DNA of 64,000 nucleotides from Zygaena filipendulae (Eukaryota > Arthropoda > Insecta > Lepidoptera > Zygaenidae). Within the stretch, counting starts at the first letter, position 1. Every line of letters starts with the position of its first letter. Below are positions 1 through 10,771 of this stretch, in pieces. The notes under the pieces are model-generated. The model was not told the DNA's origin, did not search any database, and saw only the letters and a program-made list of their open reading frames with translations. The position numbers and the translations under genes are program-made. Location: assembly GCA_907165275.2 (NCBI GenBank), contig OU015650.1, positions 5,114,001 to 5,178,000 of the forward strand, read 5' to 3'.

Positions 1-1661
1 TCCCTCATAAACGTTATCATGTCGCTATTTACATATTCCCGACCATTATCTGAACGGAGAATTTTAATTTTTTCTCCCGTTTGATTTTCGACTAAATGCT
101 TAAATTCGACAAACTTTGTGTAAACTTCGGCTTTTGTTTTCAAAAGATATCCAAAAGTTTTACGAGAGTAGTCGTCGGTAAATGTTAATAAATATAGGGC
201 TCCGCCCCACGAGTGCGTACTCATAGGTCCGCATAAGTCCGAATGAATAAGTTGTAGGACTTTACTCGATCTACTTTTTGAGCTCTTAAACGGTTTCTTT
301 GAAAATTTACCTTGTAGACACGGAATACATGTTCCGTGGTAACTTCCAATATAGTCTAGGCCGATACATTTATTTTTTAATATATCCATGCTCTTTGTAT
401 TAAGATGGCCAAGACGTCTATGCCAAAGTAGTGCAGACTCTTTGGTGGAAGTATACAAGGAATGCAATTTATTTACATTTAATCTAAACATACCGTTGTG
501 ATTCGACCCTGTGGCAATGACGGGATTTGTCACATGACAGCCACCGCTTTGAAATATTGTTGCGCCTTTCGGCGTAAACAATACATCGAATCCTTTCTTA
601 ACTAAACTACTTACAGATAAAAGATTTGTAGCGAGACCAGGAACATATAATACATTACTAATTTTATTTACACCATCGGAAATATTTATATTTACAGTGC
701 CCTTACCATGACTCAATAAAGTCTCCTTATTTGCCACAGTGATAGGAGTTACGTGAGGGGACAAGAACTCGAACCACTCTCTCCTGTTACTCATGTGGGA
801 GCTTGCGCCGGAATCAAGAAACCAATCTTGTGAACCTGTGGGTGAACGATTAGTGAAACAAGATGAAAGTGTAAATTCGGAAGTATAATTTGTACAAACA
901 TTTGACGAAACCGAAACATTCTTGTTTTTCTTATTTTTTAGAATCCTACATTCACTCACTATATGCCCTAATTTTTTACAATAGGAACAAAATTTCTTCT
1001 TTGTTTGTTTCTTGGTGCATAGCGCTGTATCTGGAGATCTGCTGGTATCTGCTGAGGACTGTACAGCTCGTGATTCTTCTTTTAGAAGAGCTGTCACTAC
1101 ATTTTCCGTGGTGATCTTCATATTAGAGTGTTCGATGGCCATAACTAAGGGATGATATTTTTCTGGAAGTCCAGTGAGCATTATAATAGCTAAGAATTCA
1201 TCATCCACTTGTGCTCCAATTCCTTGTAGTTCTTGTTGGATAGCTAGTGACTCATTCACATACTGTTGAATCTTTCCTTTGAACGAATTTGTTAAGAGTT
1301 TTTTCATCAGTGCAAGCCTCCTTGTGAGTCCACCATCAGCATAAGCTTTTCGTAAACAACTGAATGTTTCAAATGCGGTTTTTGCTGACCTTATAACGGG
1401 ATAGATGGATTCTTCACAAGATAAACATATTTTCGCACGAGCCTTCTGATCTTTCCGTTTTTGATCAGGGTTGGAGAGGTCAGCGGGTTTTACAACGACT
1501 TCCCACAACTCTAGGTCAGTGAGCATGCATTCTATGGCAAATGCCCATGTGCTGAAGTTAGCTGATCCTTTTAGCTTTGATATGCTTATATTTGTTGAGT
1601 TCTGCGCTGTCTGAAAATCTTTTGAAGAATGTGCCGACTGTGAAGTCGATGGAGTATCCAT
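1..1661 (-). CDS. Copia-type Gag-Pol polyprotein, N-terminal 553 codons (partial)
   Basis: This polyprotein supplies capsid, protease and integrase for retrotransposition. I translated it by hand from the ATG at 1661-1659 to base 3 and found no stop. Visible landmarks are: a CCHC zinc knuckle at residues 225-238 (C225, C228, H233, C238); an aspartic protease motif DSGA at 283-286; the GAG-pre-integrase motif HRRLGHLN at 414-421 with the CxxC pair C445/C448, completing the integrase HHCC finger; and integrase catalytic aspartates D475 (SDLCGP) and D538 (SDNGREY). The third catalytic residue, Glu, would lie just beyond the window. The start was chosen because it is the first ATG after the primer-binding site and begins a typical Ser/Thr-rich copia Gag (MDTPSTSQ). 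The protein has no host function. Confidence 0.92.
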   Translation of the reverse strand, partial: MDTPSTSQSAHSSKDFQTAQNSTNISISKLKGSANFSTWAFAIECMLTDLELWEVVVKPADLSNPDQKRKDQKARAKICLSCEESIYPVIRSAKTAFETFSCLRKAYADGGLTRRLALMKKLLTNSFKGKIQQYVNESLAIQQELQGIGAQVDDEFLAIIMLTGLPEKYHPLVMAIEHSNMKITTENVVTALLKEESRAVQSSADTSRSPDTALCTKKQTKKKFCSYCKKLGHIVSECRILKNKKNKNVSVSSNVCTNYTSEFTLSSCFTNRSPTGSQDWFLDSGASSHMSNRREWFEFLSPHVTPITVANKETLLSHGKGTVNINISDGVNKISNVLYVPGLATNLLSVSSLVKKGFDVLFTPKGATIFQSGGCHVTNPVIATGSNHNGMFRLNVNKLHSLYTSTKESALLWHRRLGHLNTKSMDILKNKCIGLDYIGSYHGTCIPCLQGKFSKKPFKSSKSRSSKVLQLIHSDLCGPMSTHSWGGALYLLTFTDDYSRKTFGYLLKTKAEVYTKFVEFKHLVENQTGEKIKILRSDNGREYVNSDMITFMR

Positions 1662-1724
1662 TGCACTTTTCTTAACCTTTTTAAAAGACTTATTTGAGAC
1701 CTATAACCACTTATCAGTTATTTC

Positions 1725-1739
1725 CTGGGCCCATAACCA
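1725..1739 (-). other. Primer-binding site, half initiator tRNA-Met type
   Basis: The element strand reads TGGTTATGGGCCCAG. This is complementary to the anticodon arm of initiator tRNA-Met and matches the internal half-tRNA primer used by Drosophila copia. It lies two bases inside the proposed LTR end. A second partial copy of the same word, AAGTGGTTATAGG, sits about 25 bases downstream near 1700-1712. Confidence 0.75.
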
Positions 1740-1741
1740 CT

Positions 1742-1912
1742 TGTTACTTGGGTAGCAGAGTAATATAAAAGTCAGGTGAAAAAGGTAAGATAAATATATT
1801 ATAGTTTCAAAAGGAATGACATACAACAATGATCAAACAAAAGAATGTGTATAAAAATATTTAAATATCAAATTGACAGTGTTCTCAGTATAAACATAAA
1901 AGAGTTTTAACA
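1742..1912 (-). repeat. Putative 5' LTR of the copia element (171 bp)
   Basis: The inner end is fixed by the primer-binding site. On the plus strand the segment starts TGTTACTT and ends TTTTAACA, giving the short inverted ends TGTTA...TAACA typical of LTRs. The outer end at 1912 is the first fitting TAACA and is less certain. Confirming it needs the 3' LTR, which is outside the window. Confidence 0.6.
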
Positions 1913-1988
1913 TTACCTATAGATCAGAGATGTAACGGATACAGATTTTTCCACATGCGCATGCGGATGTTTAATATCTTATATAAAT

Positions 1989-2190
1989 ACTAGCTGTGCC
2001 CCACGGTTTCACCCGCGTGAAAAGTTTTTATGTAACAACTTTTTTTCCCGACATCCGATTTGAATGAAACAAAGCCTATATGTAGCTCCAGGCTAAGCTT
2101 AATCTATCTGTGAAAACCGCATGACACTCCGTTCAGTAGATTCAGAGATTATCGCGAACAGACAGACAGACAGAAAAGAATTTTAAAAAT
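1989..2190 (+). repeat. Short interspersed element, CTAGCTGT-head family
   Basis: It starts ACTAGCTGTGCCCCACGG followed by TTTCACCCGCG, the shared head of the commonest repeat in this window. The body is a variant not seen intact elsewhere here and ends in a GACAGACAGACAGA run. Confidence 0.75.
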
Positions 2191-2486
2191 CTTTTTTTTT
2201 TGTGCTTGGTTACTCTTCTTTTATCAATTTATCTCAATTTTAGGTAAAAATAGTCAATGTACAGAATCGCGGATTCTACTCTTTTATTATAGTATATGAA
2301 TAAAGAATTAAAGCAATGACAAAGTAATTATTAACATTTTTATTAATGAAAATTAGTATTAAGAATAAAATGCCCCTATTTTTTTTAACTTCACATCCTA
2401 ATTTTCCTTCGCCGGCCCCGCCCAATTTCTTTCTTATCGCAACTTGTATTACATTCGAATTCGCATTAACATCTGCATTGATTATA

Positions 2487-2555
2487 GCGGATGCGGATGC
2501 GGATGCAGATGTCGAAATCTATGCGGAAGCTCTGCATTTGCGGATGCGGATGCGA
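2487..2555. repeat. GCGGAT hexamer array with inverted arms
   Basis: Several near-perfect GCGGAT units are split into two blocks around a short spacer containing GATGTCGAAATC. A related piece (GCGCATGCGGATG) occurs near 1956-1970, on the other side of the inserted short element at 1989-2190. It may be the core of a decayed DNA transposon. Confidence 0.6.
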
Positions 2556-2837
2556 ATATTCGCAACATACCTGCCTATACGGTACTGAAAAACAAAGTCT
2601 GTTACAGCCGCTTATTGATAACAGTAGGTAGGTTCAATTAATGTTTCATTTAGGTAATAAAAATGAGGTAACTTTTATAGTTATACCTATCCTCTTTAAT
2701 ATATTATGTTTAATATTTGAATTGTATTCACTATCGTTGTTAAATATGTCTACACGTTTCTGTAACATCCTGTAGGTATATATTTGTGAACGCTTTAAAT
2801 AAATTGAATAAAGATTAAAAAAACAAAAAAAATAAAC

Positions 2838-2905
2838 ACACCAGACTGGAAAATGGAACCCTTTCTTCATCACACAAACCTCTTGAGTAGCGGGTGGGTA
2901 TTAAA
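2838..2905 (-). repeat. tRNA-headed SINE remnant
   Basis: It shares CAGACTGGAAAATGGAAC and TTCATCACACAAA with the fuller copy at 41237-41520 but has lost the tRNA T-arm segment, so it is a deleted copy. Confidence 0.65.
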
Positions 2906-3704
2906 ATATCTATGAGAATGTGCATCTTAGAAGTATTCAATAGGCTAAACACTTTAGTGAAGTTAAGCGAAATTATCTCTATTATGTGCAAAGAGAATAA
3001 CTAAATAATTAGGCTACGTATGTGAGGTAGGTAGACCGCAGGCTGTTTGGTGTTTACGTCGCAAATTCTGTAGCTTTATGGTTACACCATCTTAACCGAG
3101 CATCTTTGGCCTTTGCTATATTAATATAATATGTATAAATATATTGTATACATGATACATTATGTAATAAGTAACCTAATTTTTTAATAAACAATTTATA
3201 TTTTACTTGATTGAAGAACAGGCTATAATAACATGTCTGGAGAGTAGAAATGAGTCTCTTGAACAAATGGAAATTAAAAAATAAATGTATACGACGTTTC
3301 AGAACGAAAACATAAAATGTGTAGGTACACAAAACCAGAGACAAATTGTTAACCTGTAGTACTGGTATAGTATTATATTATCTGTGCCTGTAGCTAGCTA
3401 CATGTATTCGCGGTGAGGCAAGCCCGTTAGATGTACATTGTACATAGTAACAAACTTATAATGCAAATACGATTACTCGCTCGCTCGCGTCGACTCGTTG
3501 TTAGAGCTAATGCACTTCGCGCCCGCAACGAATTGGAAACTGCATACAATTTCAATGGGATATCTAATGTAATCAAAGATGTGTTTTAATGCAGGTACCT
3601 TATTGAGAGTAGTTCAAGTGAACTGAGTAAGATGTTGTTTTTAATATTGAGATAAAAATAATTTATTTTGTAATTTTCTTGCTGAGAGTTTTTTGTGACA
3701 TTAA

Positions 3705-4263
3705 GGTCGTTTGTCCACCGCCGCCGTCACCGTCACGTCAACGAAAACGAGACGACGGCGCCGAAGTAGCAATATATGAGATTACAATATTACTACACCG
3801 CACGCCCGTCACCCGAGCACCGTCATCCCGGTGCGGTGGACACGCGGCTATAGTAATCTCATGTACTTCTTCTTCTTCTTCTTTAAGAATGGCGTCTATA
3901 ATTATAATTTGCCAATGACAATGTTTCTTAATAATAACAATCTCTTCATCTACTTCTTCAATTCTTCTTCGCCAATGACAATGTTAGATTGTTCCCCAAG
4001 TTAAAACATGGCTCTCTTGAAAGTCAGTTTCTTGCTCAGGGTCCAAAATAGATGCTGAAAAGTGACTGAAATAACGAAAAACGTGACACGCGTGTTTTCG
4101 ATACGGCTTTCACTCGTCAACAACCATCTCGACAAAGCCCTTTAAATAAATTAAAAAAAAAAAAAAAAAACAACCATCTCATGTACTTATCGCTACTTCG
4201 GCGCCGTCATCTCGTTCTCGTTGACGTGACGGTGAAGGCGGCGGTGCCGGTGGACAAACGGCC
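3705..4263. mobile_element. MITE with about 80-bp inverted ends, TAA target duplication
   Basis: The left end (GGTCGTTTGTCCACCG...) and right end (...GGTGGACAAACGGCC) are imperfect inverted repeats of about 80 bp, rich in ACGTCAACG and GGCGCCGAAGTAGC. TAA flanks both sides (3702-3704 and 4264-4266). A 3-bp TWA duplication fits PIF/Harbinger MITEs. The interior holds CTT runs, a duplicated CAATGACAATGTT and an A18 run, and has no transposase. Confidence 0.75.
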
Positions 4264-4266
4264 TAA

Positions 4267-4503
4267 CCGCCGCACTCAGAGTCGTCTTTAATGATTACTT
4301 AGTTAAGTATAGATTTTTAAAACAAAACTGCCGCAATCAGACAAATTCAATAAATTAATGTTAATTGGCATTTAACTAATTAAGTTACATCTCATTAAAT
4401 GCCAATTAACATTAATTTACTGAACGTCTCTGATTGCGGCAATTTTGTTTTAAAAATCTATACTTAACTAAGTAATCATTAAAGTCGACTCTGAGTGCGG
4501 CGG
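4267..4503. mobile_element. 237-bp palindromic Harbinger-like MITE, copy 1
   Basis: Almost the whole element folds on itself: CCGCCGCACTCAGAG at the left matches CTCTGAGTGCGGCGG at the right, and the inner arms with TTAATTGGCATTTAA also pair. TAA flanks both ends (4264-4266 and 4504-4506). A second 237-bp copy lies at 14099-14335. It has no coding capacity and was presumably moved by a transposase in trans. Confidence 0.88.
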
Positions 4504-4506
4504 TAA

Positions 4507-6446
4507 GTCATCACAAGTTGTGCGAAAATGTTTTCCCGTTCAATTTTGCATGACGTCGTTAAGTGAAAGTGGTCTCTATTACAAAAAAGGTAAAGTGATT
4601 GACTTGATGTAAATATGTCACTTGACCGTTACCAACGTCCTCTGTGGATTTATCGACAACGCGCTCGTAAATCAAAAATTGATTTTTCGTTAAAAAAAAT
4701 CCTACTTTTTCTCTGCATTTTTATTAAATACTAGTTTAGGTTTTTCTAGGTTTCCTCCGAGTTAATTTGGTAGTTCCCAAAAGAATTCCTTGATAACAGT
4801 ATATAGGTAGGCAAAATTTTATGATGATCAGTTGAGTAGTTAAGGCGTGAAAATGATCTTATGTCTTATAAGAAATGTCTCATCCAGTCGCTTTGGCTGT
4901 TATATGGGAGTTTGGGAGTTATATGGGACCGTACATATTACAAAAAAATGTTGGATAAGACACGCGCATAGTAATTTTTGTCGGATGCATGTAAGATACA
5001 AGAAAAATTCTTATAATGTGCAAAAGGCCTAACCGTACCTACACGTTGCATTCTAAAGCTCGAATTTTGGAGATTATTTTACATAAAGACTACTTTACAT
5101 TTTAACTAATATTGTGTTTGCGAGTGTGAGTTTGTTTGTCATTCAAAATACATTTCCAAGGGTACGTAAAAGGATATAGGTTTTATACTTTTATCCCTGA
5201 ATGAGAAACCGCGAGAAATAGCTACTTGAAAAATAATTTTCTAATGTACCTACGTATTTTTTTTTTATTTAATTCACAGTACCTATCGTTACACATTCGT
5301 TATTCAAACGGACACATCACAATTGAGTAATTTGAATGTTTCCAAGCTGCGCCCCGTCGTCGGTAGAAGTTTGAATGGGGTCCGATCGTGACACAATGCC
5401 GCCCGCCGTTCACCACCGCTCGCCGGACGCGGTCAAACAACGCGCACCCTTGTTTGGCGGTTTGTGTTCCTTTTTTTTGCTTTTACCCAAAAAATAAGAT
5501 AAACATAAACAGAAAGCTTGCCAGTTTCACTTTCGATGCTTTTTGTTTACAATAAATGGAGGTATACGTAAATTGTTGCTTTGTTATTGATATAGGTAGG
5601 TATGTAAATATTATGTGCTTAGTTTGCGAATTCATTAAATTTTTTGGTTCGCGAAAATATATTTAAAAATTGTAAGCTTTTTCGTACAACATTTTATAAT
5701 TGAATAGATAAATATTGTACAATTGTACATTATGGTAAACGGTAGGTATAGGTAGATGCAAATATTATGATACGGCAGTCGGTTGACTTTTCAATTAAAA
5801 AATCCATCTAGCAGTCGCAAAACGAAATTAATGAAAACTAATGTAGGTATTAATGTTTTAGTTAAATATTGCAGTAGCTAGTACAGGTACGAAAATCAGC
5901 TCCATTTTTATGTTTATAAGTCGCAGGAAGCAGGCGAGATCGCACACAAATAGGTGTTCCATCCTATTACCGCTAGCCGGAGCTCGCACGCAACGTCGCT
6001 AACGTTAAACGAATTGACATTTTTCACGTGCCACAAGTGCTCTCTTTCTCCTCACAATTACCGGTGCAATCATTAAAGGGTGGCGGTAATTCGTTTTTAC
6101 GTTTGCAAACGTTTATACGGCCCCGTAATTATAGCGCGGAACGGGCGCGCCGTAAATAAACCGGGATGAGCGCGGCTTGTATAAATCATTCGCCGCGGAT
6201 CCAGCTTAATTCGCGGATAGAAGAACAAAGCCCGCGGAAATAAATATACACGGGGGCTGCAACTCTGGAAAATTAGACGTCCGCACCAAAAACAGTTATT
6301 TACCATTTGTAACAATACATTACACGGAATCCTCTGTAATGTATTTATTTTAAGCCTTTGTTCTATCTGGGGTTCCTTTGGTTTAGTTATGAGCGATGCC
6401 TCGTAGGTGGCCGTGGGTAAAAATCCCACGAACCACAATGTAATCT
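4507..6446. other. Non-coding stretch with two GC-richer islands
   Basis: No gene seen. A decayed short-element 3' part (GATGATCAGTTGAGTAGTTA) lies at about 4800-4850. Islands at about 5340-5465 and 5930-6430 are richer in CpG, do not match the repeats here, and could be regulatory or conserved non-coding DNA. That last point is inference. Confidence 0.4.
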
Positions 6447-6654
6447 ATAGTAATATTATAAAAAGGAAAGATTTGATTTTTTGTTTGTATGTTTAACGAT
6501 TCAAGTCAAAAAGTACTGGACCAATTTCAAAAATTCTTTCACCATTAGAAAGCTGCAATATCCCTGAGTAACATAGGCTATATCTATTGTAATCCGGAAT
6601 TCCCGCGGGAACTTTGAAATTATCACGGGTGAAACCGCGCGGGACAGCTAGTAC
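6447..6654 (-). repeat. Short interspersed element, GGTCCAGTA-tail subfamily
   Basis: Minus-strand copy ending at the plus-strand junction GGGACAGCTAGTA. The body (GAAAGAATTTTTGAAATTGG, then CAGTACTTTTTGAC) matches copies at 55526-55735 and 60085-60292. The start of the copy on the plus strand is TAATATTATAAAAAGG. Confidence 0.82.
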
Positions 6655-9600
6655 CAAATAACATTTTATCGAAAAAGATCAATGTGTGTGTGTTTTAAGG
6701 AACTGATTTAAATCAATAGAAGCGTCACAGGTTTGCGTTGCAAAAAATGTCCTATGGTTCAATCACTGCTCCCTCGTAGCACTATTACCATGTAGGATCG
6801 TTTGATATTCTCCAATCGTAGGAATTCGCACAAAAGAAAATTGGTCAAGCGTTAGATGTCCACTAGGCTGAACCGTCCTATTGTTCAATTGGAGGGGCCT
6901 TTATTCAAAGATATGTACCTACAGTCGGCAACATTTTGTAAATTTCTAAGAAAGTCGCTAGCTCGACAACCTCCAGTATGGGCCGAAAGTTTGGATTGGG
7001 GGCGTCGATTCAATTATGTGCCCCTGCTAAAAATGAAAAGGTGGCAACGGATTTTAAGTGTAAACAATTTTATAACGTGAATCATTGAATCCTTTACGAC
7101 TTGGGACCCGTATTACTCGCAACAATTCGTAACATGGTTTTGAAGATAGTGTCAAGTTTCAAGACGCAATTGAAGTAGGTAGGTATCTACCTACTACTAT
7201 ATGAGTGAATTTAGAATGTTTATATTAATTTAATATTTTTTTAATCATCCCTCTGACCACCACCATCATTCGTAAAGCTTATTTAAAACGAACTTAGATT
7301 TTTGCCCATTGATAATTTCGACCTAATAAGAAGACGTATACTAAGATCTAAATATCTGATAAATCTAAGATCAACCGAACGAAGTCGCTGACATAACTAT
7401 AGAAGAACAAACCTAAAACGCGCGTGGAAGCCGCAAAAATTACAAACTCTGCATAAGTATGGTTAGAAATTGAGTTTGGAGACGTCATGTCATGTTCATT
7501 TACAGGTCATGAATTAGATTCAGCGTGTAACAAGGAAAGTAAGTTAGATTTAGACTGCTGAGATACTCGCAAATAACATGAATGAATAGGCAAACAACAC
7601 AATATTCTTGTATACTGAAAACATATTATAGTACGACAGAACACTGAAAATATCAGTAATAAGCTCACGTCATGTCCCACCTATGTAAACTTATATACGT
7701 TGGTGCAAATAATCTTGATACTTGATAGTAATACTAATAATCCTTGGACATTATAACACAACGCCACCTGCATGGCCCAAACTAAGCAGAACTAGTGCCA
7801 TGGGTACCAGACAGCTGATTTCATACTTATATACTTTTTATTGTTATGGCACACATATGATACACCTATACTGAGAATAATCACCAATGTTCATCACATA
7901 ATTGTTTACTCTGATTTGGGAATCGAACCCGAGTCACCTGGAGTCCGTTAGTTACCGTACGACTACACTAACAACGATGCTGTCAATTTGAACTCTAGAT
8001 TTTAAGGCTAAATTACTGCTTTAGGAAACCTACTCAATGCCGAGACGCAGCGAATTTCATAAATATGTATACATGTTATATTACCTATACCTACTTCTTC
8101 TGGCACTTTGTTAGAAAAAAGTTACCAGGCAACGGAAGTAACGCGCGTGACATTGTCAACAAATGCAATGTATAATCGTGCCTATTATGCTAACTGTTTT
8201 TTTTTAGTTTATTTGAAAGACGAATGCAAGTCATAAATAACACAGTAAACCGGTATGCTAGTAATTTTTTAATGTTATTTATTTTTCTATATCAATAAAA
8301 TACAAATACATAGTTATTAGGTATACCTAATACCATATATATTATTAGGTAGGTTACAAATATATAGGTATTATAATATACGATTTTCAGTTTTAGTATT
8401 TTTCTATTTATAGAGGATTGAAGTTTTTTTATAGTGATATCTATAAAAAAATAACATCATCAAATCATTCAGAAGTACATATTTTACGTACATACATTAG
8501 TTTAATATTTCACTCTCAAGATCACTGCATCGCAGTATGATCCGATGCAAGATTTCCCGACAGGGATTTCATTAGATGCAGCTTAGCCGGCAAGAGTAAA
8601 CATCAGGGACGGAATCTGGGCTACTTTCTTTTATGAAGACTTTGCGGTGTGCAATGAATTTTTATCACATATTGGTACGTCACACATATCCCTTAACAGG
8701 TAAGTTAATAAAATATTTGCTCTCTCTGTTTACCTATTAGAAAATAATTAATGAATAAAAAGTTTTAGCTACCTTTTTGTAAACAGAAATTAATATTTCT
8801 TATTTTTACATCGCCATGGAAATAAATTTTCAGCTCTTCGGTGAAGGATTTTTTAGAAGGATCATTGTCTCAGTCTCTCTGTCTCAGTCTACCTACCTAT
8901 TAATTTCGAATTTTGCATTCTCAACATTGGCTATGCATCAACTTGTTCTTAAAAACAATCTATAGCTAAGAATTGTAATGTCACGTTCTACATTAAATTA
9001 AACCTATATTTCTCAGCATATAGGTACTAAAATCAAATCAATTTTGGGATTTCCAATCTTCCGCTATAAAATTATTTAATTTGTTTTCAATAGATACAAA
9101 TTTACCGAGAATTTCAAGTTTATAAAATTAAATTTAAACTTTAAAGAACTTCAATGCACTTACTTTGTTAATTAAAAATTATAAACTGCATAACTAAGTA
9201 TGCAGGTTACATGTCAAAGCATTTGCTTACTTGCACGGCAAATGTCGACGTATCTTTATGATCTTTTAAACGAGAATTGATGTTAATGGAAAACACTTGC
9301 CGTCCACCCCCATTCTCAGTAACCATTACGTTGCGTTCGCATTTACAAAATATATGACGTTGAGAGATGACGTGTGAACTTAGAACAATAACTTTACGCG
9401 TAGAAAAAGGAACTAATCTAACAAAAGCTCTCCGGAGAGACGTAAACTGAGAAGTGATTTTGGGTTATGAAAAAAAAGTATTTGCCATAATACTACTAAT
9501 TACAGTTTGATTTAGATCAATATTTGACATTAAAACATTTATATACCTACCTATAGCTTGATATGTATATAATACAGCGATGCTACTTATATATTCATTT

Positions 9601-10582
9601 GATCATATATTTCTTTGGGTTTATGAATAATAAAAAAAAAATTATAACTCTTACGGTGCGGTGTCGTAAATTTCAACTCTAGTTATTTGAATCTTACTTA
9701 ATTTCTACAATATATAGAACCATGTTAGGCCAATTTACTCGAATTATGGACGACCATTTACTTAGGTACCTACGTGATGGTATCATTCAATTAAATTTTT
9801 ACATTTTAAAGAAATTCACATTATAGGAAACTCAAAATATGATAAATATGAAATATGATGTATTTTTCTTTTTCTAACTATAAAGATAAAATAAAATTAA
9901 TAAAATTATTAAAGAAAAAAACGTTAAGTACTGTAAATATTATTTATTACTATTAAATGATTAATTATACATTATATTTACTGATGTTCTTTTTAAAATA
10001 TTTTTGTTGCTACACAGTGTACTAAATTACATTAATAAAACGGCTCTCTGGCACCCGGGCCAATTAAAAATTAATTTGCAATACAAACAATGGCGAAGCG
10101 AAGGAAAAACAACAGAATATTAACATTAATAGAAAGCGTCTGCCAAAACAAGACGCGTTGGCGCCCTCGGTTTTAGGCGGAACAATGACAAGCTTGGGGA
10201 GGAAATAAAAGTAGGAGTCGGATGCACAGAGCGCCTCTCATATTGTCTTACTGAATTTGCTGATGTCATTTATTAGCCACTAACATAAAACATTTTTATG
10301 TCGACTGATATGAGCCGAACGTCCCGATGTAGTTGCCTCCAGACTCTTTGTTGGAATAAGAACAACAATTTATTGGCTTGTATAAAATTGTTCTGTGTCT
10401 GGGGTAATTTTGTCGAAGACTTACTACGTACGTATCCTATAGTACCAGCTCTAAACGATATCTATATTTTCGAGGAAATCTCGAGGGGTGTTTCCTTTTT
10501 TTCATGACAATATCTTGAACGAATAAAAATAAAGGTCTTTCGTCTAATTTGATTTCCTAACCAATTAGGAAGTAGGTATATT
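6655..10582. other. Non-coding stretch, mostly unassigned
   Basis: No gene recognised. One tRNA-headed SINE remnant is listed separately. Candidate single-copy islands lie at about 8510-8630, 9200-9480 and 10030-10280, being more GC-rich and without the TACCTA words common elsewhere. An open frame at 6856-7080 has no recognisable domain. Confidence 0.4.
7860..7978 (-). repeat. tRNA-derived SINE remnant
   Basis: The minus strand contains GGGTTCGATTCCC, the RNA polymerase III B-box/T-arm word, with degenerate A-box-like sequence upstream. Flanking words such as CATCACATAA resemble the copy at 32925-33050. It does not fold as a complete tRNA. Confidence 0.55.
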
Positions 10583-10771
10583 ACTACTAATATTATAAAT
10601 GTGAAAGTGTGGATGTTTGGATGTTTGTTACTCAATCACGCAAAACGACTGACCGGATTTAGATGAAATTTGGCATGCACGTTTTCAGGAAGGACACAGG
10701 GTACTTTTTATCTCGGAATTCCCGCGGGAACTCTGAATTTACCGCGGGTGAAACCGCGGGGCACAGCTAGT
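10583..10771 (-). repeat. Short interspersed element, AATCACGCAAAA-tail subfamily
   Basis: Minus-strand copy: the plus strand reads ACTACTAATATTATAAATG at one end and GGGGCACAGCTAGT at the other, with TGAAATTTGGCATGCACG inside. It matches copies at 23116-23328 and 49759-49950. Confidence 0.85.

Larger units (their letters stand above)
1..1912 (-). mobile_element. Ty1/copia LTR retrotransposon, 5' part, cut by window edge
   Basis: Read on the minus strand, the element runs from a putative 5' LTR (1912 down to 1742) through a primer-binding site and an 80-base leader into a long gag-pol frame that leaves the window at base 1. Order of parts (gag, protease, integrase first) is the copia order; gypsy and BEL elements place integrase last. 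No stop or frameshift interrupts the 553 visible codons, so the copy is probably young. The reverse transcriptase, RNase H and 3' LTR lie outside the window. Confidence 0.9.
2195..3701. other. Non-coding stretch without a recognisable gene
   Basis: AT-rich sequence holding the GCGGAT array and one SINE remnant. Short open frames here show no domain or codon pattern I recognise. A CpG-richer patch at about 3475-3535 (GCTCGCTCGCG and neighbours) may be single copy. Confidence 0.5.

Noticed and set aside
3679..3918. 79-codon open frame with a Pro/Arg-rich start
   Set aside because: It falls in the inverted end of the MITE at 3705-4263; the composition comes from the repeat.
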